Assembly: GCF_001540865.1 (NCBI RefSeq)
Contig: NC_033636.1
Location: 7,964,233 to 8,028,232 of the forward strand
Reading direction: 5' to 3'
Length of the DNA stretch: 64,000 nt
DNA from: Ananas comosus
Lineage: Eukaryota; Streptophyta; Magnoliopsida; Poales; Bromeliaceae
The translations under genes were made by a program, and so were the position numbers. Shown piece by piece: positions 29,241 through 41,267 of the stretch. The notes beneath the pieces are model-generated. The model had not been told where the DNA came from and ran no database searches. It saw nothing but the letters and a program-made list of their open reading frames with translations. How positions within the stretch are numbered: position 1 is the stretch's first letter; the number at the start of each line of letters is the position of its first letter.

Positions 29241-30160
29241 CAACTAAGCTTTGTTCTTCTGTTTTCTGTTTTTTCTTTTTTTTTTCTTTCTTTTCGTACA
29301 TGCTCAATGGTAGATGAGTTACATTTAGGTTTAGTTTGGTATTGAGGTCTATCTAATGTTGTTAGATAAAATGGAGTTAGGAAAAAAACATATAGGGATA
29401 TACTTCTGCCTTCTTCGATGGGATCACAGAAAATATATTATAACCGACTTATCGCAATATGCGGAATGCAATATTACGTACGGAAATAAATATGGTATTT
29501 TTTTCATCGTACTTTCTTATCGCATGTAACGTAGTTTTTTCGCAATTCCAAATGAAGACTTAGTTTGGTAACGCGGTGGCTAAGAGCATTATTTTATATT
29601 TTAAAATGCTAAAAAAAATATAGCATTGTAAACCCAGATGTTGAATACGGTTGCTAATCGTTCAGCATGGGCGGTCCTACTGCTACATGTTTGATATTTG
29701 ATAGCTCTAGAATTCTAAACTTGCTTAGACCGAGATGGTTTGTTCTCATTTCACCGTCCTGTCCTTGTTTTCTCTCCCAATTGCACGATGGTTGGTGCGG
29801 ATGGGAGTCGAAAGCAGCGTTTTTGTCTTCATCAGTAATTTTCCAGAGGATACGCAATGAAGTAATAAAGTCAATCACCAGCTGAGAGGGACATCATAAT
29901 GCGAGATCATGTACCTGCAAGGCATTTAGTTCCGGGGGTGGATTTGTTTTCTTTTTTGGAAATTTTGGCGTACATTTGGAAAGTCTAAATCGACGTAATT
30001 CATTCATTCCCCCGAGCCTCTTAAATTCAACATAGAAAAAAAAAAAAAAAAAAAAAAAAGAAAAAAAAAGAAGAAAAAGCCACAGAGAAGGACATGTAGA
30101 GCGAAATTGCGAGGCTGATGTTTCGAATTTCTACTTTTGCTCCTACTTAGGAAATGCTCA
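29241..30160. other. Intergenic stretch with a poly(A) tract
   Basis: No gene is visible. Overlapping opposite-strand frames of about 73 codons near 29654-29885 have no family resemblance. An A24 run lies at 30036-30059. Confidence 0.45.
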
Positions 30161-30229
30161 CAACCCAAATATCTATATTTATCTATACCTATATATTATT
30201 TCTTCTAAATTTGCCCCATAGCAACGTTC

Positions 30230-30574
30230 TCTTTATTATTAAGTGTGGGCTCCATCCCAAACCGACTCAAGTCCTTCATTTTTCTTTATTTGAACCAAAC
30301 CGATTATTGTTGAGTGCAGACTCTCCCTAACCGGCTCAAGTCTTTCACATTTTTTTTTTCTTTATTTAAACTGAACCTGCTTTCTCTCTTTCTTTGCTTG
30401 AACGGAACCAGATCAACCTATTGTATTGGCCTGAACTGACCCAACTCCCCACATGTTTTCATCTTTAAACTGAATTCTTTTTTTTTTTTTTGCTTGAACC
30501 GAACCGATCGCTATCAAGTGTTGGCTCCACTCCGAACCGGCTGAAGTTTTCTTCTTTCTTTGCTTGAACCGAGC

Positions 30575-30609
<35 letters not shown>

Positions 30610-30625
30610 TGAACCGAGCAGAATC
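30230..30625. repeat. Degenerate tandem array of a GAACCGAACCG/CCGGCTCAAG unit
   Basis: Several imperfect copies of a unit of roughly 80-100 bp contain TTGAACC(G/A)AACCGAT, AAGTGT(G)GGCTCCA and AACCGGCTCAAG, interspersed with T-rich runs, at about 30235, 30290, 30395 and 30490-30620. A CTAGT word at 30808-30812 might be the end of a second Helitron-like element, but I see no convincing hairpin. Confidence 0.5.
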
Positions 30626-30882
30626 ACACTTCTATATTTAGTTTGAACCGTTCCTCTTTCTCTTACTTTGGCTGTTATCTTCGTTCATCGGTAAGATGAA
30701 TCTTATCTCTCATCATCGCTTTTTTCATCACTGTTTTCTCTTCTTTTATCATTATTTTTTATTTTTTCTCCAATTATCCACATGTCGTATCGTTCGGGTT
30801 ACTATACTAGTTAGTACTAGAGAGCTATGCTATGCATGATTGCAGTAAAATGATAATTATAAAAGCTAGACGATGAATATCA

Positions 30883-31399
30883 CACTACAACAGAATTATA
30901 TTATAGGGACATATGTTTGGGACACTTTTGTGTAAGTGTCCTATTTATGCCAAAACTTTTAAAAAAATCTACTAATGCCTAAATATAAAGCACAATTCAG
31001 CCAAAAATAAAAGATTACTCTACTCAACCCATCCTACCTAGCCCATTTGGTCCGATTACAAACAAAAAAGAAAAAAAATAAGAAAATTCGATTATCATCT
31101 CCCCTTCTCTCCTCACTCAATCTACTGAAATTCTATACGAAGAGTCCTTCCCTCTCGTCCTCCTCTGCCACCGCAGCCAACGAGGTAGAGTTCCAACAGT
31201 TGTTAAATGTTTAAATAAGTGTTGGTAAATTAGCAACACTTTTTTTAGGCTATAGCGACACTTTTTAACTGTCACTATATACCTAGCGGCCTCACATATA
31301 GCAACACTTTTTAAAAGTGTCGGTAATTTAGCAAGCAACACTTTTTTTGACCTGTACCGACATTTAAAAGTGTCGCTATAAACTGTTTTTGTTATAGTG
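30883..31399. mobile_element. CACTA-type non-autonomous element
   Basis: It begins CACTACAACAGAATTATA and ends CTGTTTTTGTTATAGTG, the complement of CACTATAACAAAAACAG. The interior holds repeated AAAAGTGTCG and CGACACTTTT-like words in both orientations, in keeping with the subterminal repeats of this superfamily. The four bases ATCA occur on both sides (30879-30882 and 31400-31403), one more than the usual 3-bp duplication, so the exact boundary may be off by a base. No transposase. Confidence 0.65.
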
Positions 31400-31403
31400 A
31401 TCA

Positions 31404-32039
31404 CCACAAGAAAATTAACATTTAGGATTTTTTTTTTCGTATTTAATGATGTCAAAGCATTCAAAAATAGTCTACAATTCTATCGTCACATTTAAAAGCG
31501 TTGGCAAATAAAAATTGCCATATATATATATCGACATATATGCCAAATATTGAGAAAATATTTGGACATTTAAAGCGTTTGGACATTTCCCTTTCTTTTA
31601 TTCATTTAAACACCACGAGTTAGTGTTTTGTCTTTTCTTACCCTCCATTTTTCTTCTTTAATTTTTATCATGTTCTCCCAATCCAGTTTAAAGACCATAG
31701 TCTAAAATACAAAAACCTTCTTATAAGTACCTACTTATAAATTTTCGTGTTTGACTTTCAATAAGCTATATTTTACCTCTTGAAAATTTTAATTTGATGC
31801 ACTTAGTCCATCGGGATTTTGTCACTGTTCCGCCTATTTTTTATAGTTTATATAAAAATTACTCTTGAAAATAAAAAAATATATTAAAAATTATTATTTT
31901 CTATAAACAAGTAAGAGCAATTTGCTTATTTCCTCCTCTCTATTAACATTGTAACTAATAAAAATATTTCTAAATTGAATAAAATATAAGTTTTCGAAAG
32001 TTAGAAAAACAACAAATATTTATAGAACTTTTTTTGTAT

Positions 32040-32042
<3 letters not shown>
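31404..32042. other. Intergenic stretch, possible CACTA-like remnant
   Basis: CACCACAAGAAAATTAACATTTAGG at 31403 looks like another CACTA-type left end, but no partner is visible. The remainder is AT-rich. Confidence 0.35.
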
Positions 32043-32080
<38 letters not shown>

Positions 32081-32614
32081 CTAGTCTCCTATACTATCTA
32101 TAGTACCGGGGCTCCGATAGTATAGTCTCGTTTTCGATCTTAGGGTGTTCAAATCAACGATCCACACCGTTAAAACTGATCTAAGGTATTTAAAGTTTTT
32201 AGAAATAAAATTTTATATTTTTTCGACATAGTTACTTTATGATCAAACCATTTCAAAATTGTTAATTTTCATGGCTACTATAGCGAGTTTGGAGTTTAAC
32301 GGTGTAGAAGAATCTAAATTTCTTCAAATTTTGATAGAAAATACTTTAAACTATCTAGATTAAGGTTAACATTATTGATCCTGAATTTAAAAGTCCTATA
32401 CTCAAATTTTAAAGATTATTCAATTTCCACTGTCCATTTTGACATAATTTATTTACTAAGTAAACGATGTTGAAAAAAACTAAAATTTTATTCCTAAGAA
32501 CTTCATATACCCTAGATCATATTTAACGGTGTGGATCGTTAATTTGAACACCCTAAGATCGAAAACAAGACTATAGTACCGGAGCTCCGGTACTATAGAT
32601 AGTATAGTAGCCTA

Positions 32615-32654
<40 letters not shown>
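32043..32654. mobile_element. Family B foldback element between (TA)n(GA)n and (TA)n
   Basis: (TATA)n(GA)n at 32043-32080 borders the left end and (TA)n at 32622-32654 the right. The right terminus contains a perfect 28-base palindrome at 32571-32598; the left counterpart (about 32096-32124) is imperfect. Just inside are AACGATCCACACCGTTAAAA (32155) and its complement near 32524. The whole body is a foldback of about 540 bp. The closest relative in the window is the copy at 48862-49400. Confidence 0.85.
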
Positions 32655-32656
<2 letters not shown>

Positions 32657-33020
32657 AAAATGACTATTTTAATAGCCAATATAGCACTTTTGTAAATTCA
32701 ACAGTATAGAAGAATCCAAATTACATAAAACTTTACCAGAAAATTCTACTTAACATCAAGAGTAAGTTTAATATTACCGATTTAAAATTTGAATTTTTTG
32801 CCACTACTTTTTATGAGTTTTTTATTTTCTACCATTCATTTTGAAGCTACTTATTCACTAGGCAAGCAAAATAACAAAATTATAAAATTTATTTTCTAAA
32901 TAGTTTCAACACTACTGATCATATCTAGTGATACCAATTGACGAATTGGATTTCTATCATCGAAAATAATTTACAAGTACGGAGGCCTTCGTACTTTAGA
33001 AAGCACAAGAACCTAGTTCT
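32655..33020. mobile_element. Right half of a family B element
   Basis: It starts abruptly after the (TA)n at AAAAATGACTATTTTAATAG, matching the middle of the copy at 7250-7790, and continues to the right terminus GTACGGAGGCCTTCGTACTTT, followed by (CT)n. The left half is missing. Confidence 0.65.
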
Positions 33021-33045
33021 CTCTCTCTCTCTATACATATATATA

Positions 33046-33272
33046 GAATTGAACTCCTATACTTTTAAAAGCACCAAGTCATCAGTGTTTATAGGTTTTC
33101 AACTTTTACATGAAGATTTACAGGATTAGAATAATAGTGGTCCCTATGGTTGAGTGAGTGATCGGTATAATAGCATAATCTAAGTGGTGGAATTGGTAAA
33201 AAAAATAGATCTAACAGTGAAAAATTTACAAGTACCAAATACTCGATACTTTTAAAAGCACTATAGCCATTT
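33046..33272. mobile_element. Small foldback element (family G), copy 1
   Basis: The left end is GAATTGAACTCCTATACTTTTAAAAGCACC and the right end includes GATACTTTTAAAAGCACTATAG. (CT)n and TATATA border the left, (CT)n(TA)n the right (33273-33327). Copies 2 and 3 at 37156 and 37406 share AGTAGATCTAACGGT before the right end. Confidence 0.65.
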
Positions 33273-33331
<59 letters not shown>

Positions 33332-34128
33332 TCCTAGACACGTGGTTAGCTTTGATTGCCAAAATCTAGGTAGATCTGGCCAAAAAGATCTCATATTTGA
33401 ATACAAATAGGCTCTCCCCCTCCACAATTTCTAAAATTGTACTAATATACGTTCATGCATCTCCCTCCCTCTCTCTCTCTCTCTCTTACTATATATGTAC
33501 CTGCATCAATAGTTCCAATAACGTAGAAATTAAACCAGTACTAAGTAACATACATAAATGCTACGGCCCAAAGGATCCAAGACAAATTTTCAGAAGAACA
33601 ATTAAACACCCTCCATTGAAGAAGCTACGTACTTTCATGCACACGTATAGGAGAATATGCATTAAAACAATGTCACTTTAATATGTATCTGATTGGTCGG
33701 TATATATAGTAATATTCAATGAAGGGCTAACACTCTTTGTGACGTGCCATTCGAGTTAAATTTTTTGTAACAGCTTTTCTCTGTAGCAGAATTAAAGTTA
33801 CTGAATTAGAGCTTTTGCGGAATAAATCCGTATTACAATAGCCTCCATTGAAGAAGCTCCCTCATGCATGCATGGTTGACAAATATGCATTAATTAAAAC
33901 AAAATTAGTTTAATATATACCTGATTAGTCGCGCTGTAGGATATAGTAATATGTGAGGAATTGCACTGGTCGAGAAATATTACTAGAATGCACTATCGAG
34001 CTAAATTAAGTTCTTTTTAATTAATATATAGCTTCTCTCTACAGTAGAATCAGAAGCGTTAAATTAGGACTTCTACTTTAATGATGGGCTGGTTTGAATT
34101 CAAATAAACCTAAGCTGGATTCTTTGTT
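33273..34128. other. Intergenic stretch with microsatellites
   Basis: A (CT)n(TA)n tract occupies 33273-33327 and (CT)n lies at about 33462-33486. A pair of similar stretches (33590-33840 and 33838-34080) share CCCTCCATTGAAGAAGCT, TGCATTAA and CTGATTGGTCG-like words, an old direct duplication of about 250 bp. Confidence 0.45.
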
Positions 34129-34661
34129 TGTGACGCCCTATTTCCCAGGGAGTCATCCATCTTAGAAATATTTTAGTCCTAACATACTTAACTCTTTTAA
34201 CCTCTTGAGCCTAACTACCACCCAAAATATTATACCTTATATATAGGACTATTCTAAATCTAATAGTCTCATATTCTTCCCCCCTTTGACGTCCTCGTTA
34301 GGCTCAGGCACACTTATAAGTACCAGGCGATAGGAGATCGTCTCGATAGCTAGCCTTAGCCGACGATGTGGGAAGCTGCGTTCTATCCACAACAGTCATC
34401 AGCCAGAGAGCCTTGCTCTGCCCACTATATAATCATGGCTCAACCGAAACTCATCTCATACTTCTGATTGGTAATTAACTCTGATATCAATTGTAACACC
34501 CTACTTTAGGGGTTCACCCATTCTAGAGCTACTCTAGTTTTAACATATTTAACTCTCTTAACCTCTTGAATGTAACCACCACCTAAAATGCTGTAGTTAG
34601 GTTAAGAAGTTTAGTCATATTATACTTTATATATAGAACTATTCTAGATCCTGAGATCTCA
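34129..34661 (-). mobile_element. TRIM (terminal-repeat retrotransposon in miniature)
   Basis: Two direct repeats, 34129-34271 and 34492-34661, share ordered words (TGT(G/A)AC(G/A)CCCTA at the left end, TTAACCTCTTGA, TATATATAG(G/A)ACTATTCTA). The right one has a 27-29 bp insertion. On the minus strand the right repeat ends TGTTACA and is followed by ATTGATATCAGAG, close to the initiator tRNA-Met primer site. The left repeat is preceded by the purine tract AAAGGGGGGAAGAA. The 220-bp core is non-coding. No clear target duplication is seen. Confidence 0.75.
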
Positions 34662-36084
34662 TATTGCTCTTGGGTCTCAAAATTAAATTTTGTTTACTGT
34701 TATAGCAGAGAATATTAAGAATATTTTGATTATATTATATATACCAGAAACTAAAAGCAGAAGCAGAGTTTCTAAATAGGATGTGCAAATTTGCAAACAA
34801 ATACATTTTGCCCAAGCTGCTGGAACTTCAAGAATTTTCCAAACCACACCTAGCTATATGTACAACATGTAAGGTAGCTTTGATTTGTCCATATGTAATT
34901 TATTGTATATTATTCAAAAGAATATAATATAATTTATTGTGGATTTGTAATTCTACTTGAATTGTTGGTCATAAATATTGTTGGCTTTTGAATATTCCTC
35001 CCTGCAGCTAAGTATCAAGATCTATTTGTATATGTATATAATTTATGGAGTTGAGTTAGAATATTTTTAAAGTTACCAAGTTTTTAATACTTTTACGTTA
35101 TTTCTGATGATAAGACATTTGAATCAATAATGGACACATTATCCACGTCTCATGCATTTTTTTAACAATCAAGTTTTACAATTTTTTAACATAATATGTC
35201 TTTTTATTCAAGTGGTCTTAAAATTAACAATTTTTGACAACAAATACAAGGTGTATATGAGACTATTTGATTACTTGATACATAGTGTTGAAAAATTATA
35301 AAAATTTGATTCTTAAGAAGTTCAAATACCAGATATAATGTTTAATAATGCTGATTATTGATTTGGACGCCTCCATCATTGATTGAAAATAAAGTGGAAA
35401 AATCAAAGACTTAGTATTTCTAGCAGTATTCTAGCTCAATTCTAGTATGTGAACTAATCATAACCATGCATGTAAATAAACACAATTTGAAGTAAGCTTT
35501 TAGTGCTACTAGATAATATAGATGGGTTTGTCAATGATGTTAATTAGATAGGATGAGAAAATTAACTTCTTTGTAGATGGGGACTTGTGAAGAAAAAAAA
35601 AAGAAGCTAAGGAATTATATACATTAGGTCAAGCAAAGAATAATGTTGAAAATTGTTCATTTTCTTCTCCTTTCACTCATTGTGTGTTTTTTCCTTTGGA
35701 AGATAGTATAATATTGGGTAAGTTCACATATGAGGAATAGCTTGATAATAAAAAATGGAGTAGTAGGTAATTTAATTTATCATTTTATTTGTATCCTATT
35801 GACTAAAGGTGAAGAATAATCTGATCGGCTACCGACCATTCTTGATGAAAAGTGGCAAAAGATTTAATGATTAGTAAAAAATAAATAAAAGAAAAGATTA
35901 GCTCAAACTTGGTGATTGGTACATATACATCTGGTACACTATTGATAATATATAAATAATATTTACTATCAACTTTTGCAGCATTTAATTATTACTATTC
36001 CACTGACTCCTACTAAATTTTAGACATCTAATGGTCAAAAAGTTGATAATAAACACTATTCTCATACTATCAATAGTATTCTAA
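34662..36084. other. Intergenic stretch with diverged foldback relics
   Basis: 35040-35440 carries worn family B/G words (GTTGAGTTAGAATATTTTTAAAG, TTGATTTGGACGCC). 35920-36088 is a small (TA)n-bordered element with TATTGATAATA and TATCAATAGTATT ends. Nothing else is recognised. Confidence 0.45.
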
Positions 36085-37071
36085 TTCCACTATATATATA
36101 TATAGTAAGGCTACTATATTTTTATGAGTATAGAGTCATTCGTACTTATAAGTTGTTTTCTCGATAATGGAGCTTCTGAATCGACGATTCACTCCATTAA
36201 AAATGATCCAGAGTATTTAAAACTTTTAAAAACTAAATTTCGTAATTTTTCGAAATTATAATAAAGTTTATTAAGTGGGCATAAAATGAATAGTCAACAT
36301 CGAACGACGTCCTAAAAATGGATGATTGGGTCCTTCAATTTAAGATCGGAGTGATTGATCTTTATCTAGATAGTGAATAGAATTTTTTATACAAAATTCA
36401 TCTATTCCAATTCTTTTACATCGTTAAACTAGCAAGTATTCCATACAGGCCGTTAAAAATTATCAATTTTGTGACATTTTGATCGTAAGTTAACTGATGT
36501 CAAAAATTTATAAAATTTGATTTCTAGGAGTTTTAAATGCTCTAGATAATATTTAATGGTATGAATCGTCGATTTGGAAGCTCTATCATCGAAAACGACT
36601 TATGAGTACGAAAGCGATCCATACCATTAAATATTATCTAGAGCATTTAAAACTTCTAGAAATCAAATTTCATAATTTTTTGGCATCATTTAACTTATGA
36701 TCAAAAGATCTCAAAATTGACAATTTTTAATGGCCGATATGGAATACTTACTAGTTTAATGGTGTAAAAGAATCGAAATCATTTGAATTTTTGATAGAAA
36801 ATTCTATTCACTATCTAGATAAAGATCAATAACTCCGATCTTAAATTGAAAGATCTGATCATCTATTTTTAGGACGTTGTTCGATTTTGATTGTTTATTT
36901 ATACTCGCCTGATGGACTTTATTAAAATTTTAAAAAATTATGAAATTTATTTTTTAAAAGTTTCAAATACTCTAGATCATATTTAACAGAGTGGATCGTC
37001 GATTCGAAGCTCCATCATCAAAAACAACTTATAAATACAAAAGGCTCTATACTTATAAGAGTATAGTAGTC

Positions 37072-37074
<3 letters not shown>
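36085..37074. mobile_element. Head-to-head dimer of a family B element
   Basis: 36108-36610 is a full foldback copy. From about 36611 the sequence reads back as the complement of the same element (GATCCATACCATTAAATATTATCTAGAGC repeats 36536-36565 inverted) to its terminus near 37068. Two elements thus share one central terminus around 36600, making a compound inverted repeat of about 970 bp built from units that are themselves palindromic. It is bordered on the left by (TA)n and on the right by (CT)n(TA)n. Confidence 0.75.

Positions 37075-37155
<81 letters not shown>
37075..37155. repeat. (CT)n(TA)n compound microsatellite
   Basis: CT repeats from about 37075 to 37118 pass into (AT)n to 37155. 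The tract separates the family B dimer from a family G element. Confidence 0.9.
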
Positions 37156-37159
<4 letters not shown>

Positions 37160-37400
37160 TGAGCTCCTATGCTTTTAAAAGTACCAAATCATTGGTGCTT
37201 GTANTCTCTTATAAACCCAATGACAACCCTTTTTCCATCCGATGTGGGACTATTGGGGTGTCACAGCCCCCTAGGGTTGAGTGGGTAGTTGGTTGAATAG
37301 TATAATCTAATGGTTGAAAATGATCTGAGGAGTAGATCTAACGGTAAAAAACTTATAAGCACCAAATGCTTGATACTTTTACAAGCACCATAGTTGGACT
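37156..37400. mobile_element. Family G foldback, copy 2, interrupted by N and an LTR fragment
   Basis: GAATTGAGCTCCTATGCTTTTAAAAG starts the copy. At 37204 an N is followed by about 60 bases of LTR-like sequence (CATCCGATGTGGGACTATTGG and GGTGTCACA), and the family G body then resumes at GCCCCCTAGGGTTGAG. The uninterrupted copy 3 shows what belongs here. The N therefore probably conceals most of an inserted LTR element. Confidence 0.65.
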
Positions 37401-37405
37401 ATATA

Positions 37406-37635
37406 GAATTGAGCTCCTAGGCTTTTAAAAGTACCAAGTTATTGGTGCTTGTAGATTTTTAGCCGTTGGATTAAGAGATATGTGGTTAGGATGATATGGG
37501 CCCCCTAGGGTTGAGAGAGTGGTTGGTTGAATAGTATAATCTAATGGTTGAAAATGATCCGAGGAGTAGATCTAACGGTAAAAAACTTACAAGTACCAAG
37601 TGCTTTGTACTTTTACAAGCACCATATCTGGACTC
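37406..37635. mobile_element. Family G foldback, copy 3, uninterrupted
   Basis: It runs from GAATTGAGCTCCTAGGCTTTT to the complementary end GTACTTTTACAAGCACC...TGGACTC. The inner words TTTAGCCGTTGGATT and GATCTAACGGTAAAAAAC are complementary. It ends at a (TA)n tract, about 230 bp in all. Confidence 0.75.
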
Positions 37636-37718
37636 TATATATATATATATATATAAAAGTAATTATTTATATTTTTTTAATTTTTTTGATTTATTTATTT
37701 ATTTTTTAGGAGACTAAN

Positions 37719-38217
37719 CACTTTGTTTTCGATGTTCGGACTTTCGAATCGACGATCAACTCCGTTAGACTTGATCTAGAGTATTTGAAGTATCTAGAAA
37801 ATAAATTTTGCTATTTTTCGATATCATTTGCCTAGTGATCGAAGTGGCTCAAAATCAACGGCTGAAAATAAAAATCTTACAAAATATGATAATATGACAT
37901 TAAAATTTTAGATCAAAGTTATTGATCTTGTTTTATATGTTATAAAAAATTTTCTATCAAAATTTCATGTGATTTGGATATTTCTACACCGTTAAACTTG
38001 CAACCGGCTCACCACGGCCATTAAAATTATTGATTTTGAGCCCCTTCGATCACTAGGCAAATGATATCGAAAAATCACAAAATTTATTTTCGAGGTACTT
38101 CAAATACTCTAGATCAACTCTAACGGAGCCGATCGTCAATTTGAAAGTCCGAACATCGAAAATAACTTGGAAGCACGAAGGGCTCCGTGCTTCCATAAGC
38201 ATACCAGCCCACTCTAT
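37719..38217. mobile_element. Family B foldback element, left terminus lost at N37718
   Basis: This is nearly the same sequence as the copy at 5485-5931 and, unlike that one, has its right terminus: GGAGCCGATCGTCAATTTG, GGAAGCACGAAGGGCTCCGTGCTTCC (imperfect hairpin near 38168-38193), then (TA)n. The left hairpin is missing because the sequence breaks at the N. Confidence 0.8.
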
Positions 38218-38227
38218 ATATATATAT

Positions 38228-38572
38228 ATGAGTAATGCTTCTATACTTTTTTTTTTTAGTTACCGTTCATTCACCCGTATTTAATGGCTCAGATTTAGTT
38301 TTTTTAAAATTATGACCTGCAATAGCAGGTTACTTTGGAAGAGGTACCGGTTACCAGGTACCTCAAAAAAGGATATTTTTGTCTTTTAATAGATGGGCAA
38401 TTTAGTCATTTTACATCTATTATATTTTCCAAATTTTTATTTTTTCTATGTTTCCTTTTGCTCTCTCTATCTTTCCTTTCATAATTTGGCATTTCATATA
38501 AGAAAATTTTCAAATGATTTGACAATATGATCATTGAATTTAAACTTTAAATAGTAATATGAAATTCCTCTA
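38228..38572. mobile_element. Partial element of the TAATGCTTCTATAC type, cut at N38573
   Basis: The start GAGTAATGCTTCTATACTTTT and the inner GTTACCGTTCATTCACCCGTATTTAATGG and GCAATAGCAGGTTACTTTGG resemble the ends and subterminal words of the larger element at 56256-57935. It is truncated by the N. Confidence 0.4.
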
Positions 38573-38573
38573 N

Positions 38574-38574
38574 A

Positions 38575-38606
<32 letters not shown>

Positions 38607-38741
38607 CCTCTACGTACTTGCATATAATCATGTTAAAATCTTTAACACCTCCCCCTCTCGGATAAACATAAGTTTATACTCTAGAAAAACCGGTCTAGAT
38701 GGATCTAAAACCGTTAGTTTCGATTGGTGCACAGATCCTTT

Positions 38742-38804
<63 letters not shown>

Positions 38805-39413
38805 GATATCACGAAAATTTTCATAGCTCATAAACCATGAACATTTAAAAAGTGACAATCTAGATAAAAAAAATGGTTAAGGTGGTGAATCTAATACGAT
38901 AATATGGCTAGTGAGTGAGTTGGTATCCCTGGTGATAATAAGATTAGGACATTTAGAAGTACATTTTCAACTTTTGGATATTTGTGACTACTGAACCACG
39001 AAAATTTTCATATCCTCAAGTTAAGATATATATACATATCTCTCTCTCTCTCTTGATCCAAGAACACGAAAGATTTCATGCTTCCGGAGGCATGAACATT
39101 TAATAAAAGCTACTATCTTTAGGTTAAGCAGTTAACCATAGTGATCTATACTAGTCATCACAACTTTGATAAATCTTTTATTTAAAATATTAAAACAATA
39201 AAACGAACGGATCACTTATTCATCGAAGTTTTACTTACCATCTTTTATTTTTTGAGTATTTTTCATCACCGTTTTTTAAGTTTAAAATTTAGCCATTATA
39301 ATTTGAATGAGAACTACAATTCATCTTAAAAGACCATTTCAAAATACATTAAACCTAAGAAGATATGACAACTTAAATGTTTTCACGATATAACCGATAA
39401 TTTTATCAGTAAA

Positions 39414-39453
<40 letters not shown>

Positions 39454-40062
39454 TTTACTGATAAAATTATCGGTTATATCGTGAAAACATTTAAGTTGTC
39501 ATATCTTCTTAGGTTTAATGTATTTTGAAATGGTCTTTTAAGATGAATTGTAGTTCTCATTCAAATTATAATGGCTAAATTTTAAACTTAAAAAACGGTG
39601 ATGAAAAATACTCAAAAAATAAAAGATGGTAAGTAAAACTTCGATGAATAAGTGATCCGTTCGTTTTATTGTTTTAATATTTTAAATAAAAGATTTATCA
39701 AAGTTGTGATGACTAGTATAGATCACTATGGTTAACTGCTTAACCTAAAGATAGTAGCTTTTATTAAATGTTCATGCCTCCGGAAGCATGAAATCTTTCG
39801 TGTTCTTGGATCAAGAGAGAGAGAGAGATATGTATATATATCTTAACTTGAGGATATGAAAATTTTCGTGGTTCAGTAGTCACAAATATCCAAAAGTTGA
39901 AAATGTACTTCTAAATGTCCTAATCTTATTATCACCAGGGATACCAACTCACTCACTAGCCATATTATCGTATTAGATTCACCACCTTAACCATTTTTTT
40001 TATCTAGATTGTCACTTTTTAAATGTTCATGGTTTATGAGCTATGAAAATTTTCGTGATATC

Positions 40063-40125
<63 letters not shown>

Positions 40126-40260
40126 AAAGGATCTGTGCACCAATCGAAACTAACGGTTTTAGATCCATCTAGACCGGTTTTTCTAGAGTATAAACTTATG
40201 TTTATCCGAGAGGGGGAGGTGTTAAAGATTTTAACATGATTATATGCAAGTACGTAGAGG

Positions 40261-40293
<33 letters not shown>
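38574..40293. repeat. Exact 1720-bp palindrome
   Basis: Every landmark on the left arm (38574-39433) is matched by its complement at position 78867 minus x on the right arm (39434-40293). TACGTA is at 38611-38616 and 40251-40256; AAAAAC at 39411 pairs with GTTTTT at 39451-39456; and an identical 76-codon frame appears at 38858-38628 (minus) and 40009-40239 (plus). I found no mismatch or indel, and the (TA)n and (CT)n lengths are equal in both arms. The centre is (TA)n. The left end is the base immediately after N38573. It contains no recognisable gene. Confidence 0.9.
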
Positions 40294-40351
<58 letters not shown>

Positions 40352-41267
40352 GCATTTGAATATCGTTGGCACATACTATGCGACCCCAATAATTGAATCC
40401 TAGAGTGATTATATTTCGGTACGTAAGAGTTCACACTATAATCTTTTTCAAGAATAGTGATTTAGGTCTTACAAGTTGTTATAAATGATTCATATTAAAG
40501 CTTTTTCGTATATCATTGATAAGACTAGCTGAATGTTTCAATACTTAAATTTGGGAGGAAATTTTTAGATCGTCAATGCTAATGACTTAAGTTGTTAAAG
40601 AACGATATTGCTGTATTAATTATGTACCCAAAATACTTTCTAATGTCTCGATTTAAGATAACTTTTTTATTAATATCCGTGAATGTGGATTGTGAATTAA
40701 GATAGGTGCTTTTGCTATTTATACTCAATAATAAAGAGTGGATAAACCCATGAATTAGCAAGAATAATCTTCAGTGGAAAATTAAGTACTATACAAGTAG
40801 AGGGTCAGGTCAACAAATCCTTTTTTTGGGACCAAACTAGCTAAAAACTTAAACTTTTGGGTTAGGTTTTGTGGTCTTTGGACTTGTGTTTGGAATACTA
40901 TTCATAAAACAGGAATATTGTTTTGATAGCGCCGTACCAAAAATGATGATGAAACCAATAAAAAAAAACTTTGAGAAGAGGTACACTAAGTAGAATTAAA
41001 CTGAGCTGAAAATAAAGAAAATGTAAATCAAACTCTCATATTACGTTAAAAAGATGCAAAATAATGTGAAACAATTGCAGCTCTTCAAAAATTGAGATAG
41101 TAGAGAACGATGTTGTAATATTATGTACTGAAAAAATTCAAATCAATCCAAATACATAAAAACTAATATGTCGAAATATTCTTGCATACTATATATGTAC
41201 ATATCGATATTCTTATTTATAATTAACCAATGCGCGATTAACATCCTTAACTCAATATACTTAATTA
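40294..41267. other. (TA)n tract and unrecognised intergenic DNA
   Basis: (AT)n with one interruption continues from the palindrome to about 40350. From there to 41267 the sequence is AT-rich and I recognise nothing. Confidence 0.5.

Noticed and set aside
30165..30812. Second Helitron ending in CTAGT
   Set aside because: The 3' pentamer is present and the left side begins in a TCTATA-like context, but there is no convincing terminal hairpin. The evidence is too weak to call.
38628..40239. Two identical 76-codon frames on opposite strands
   Set aside because: They are the two arms of the palindrome, and both contain (RE)n and (YI)n runs translated from (GA)n and (TA)n microsatellites.
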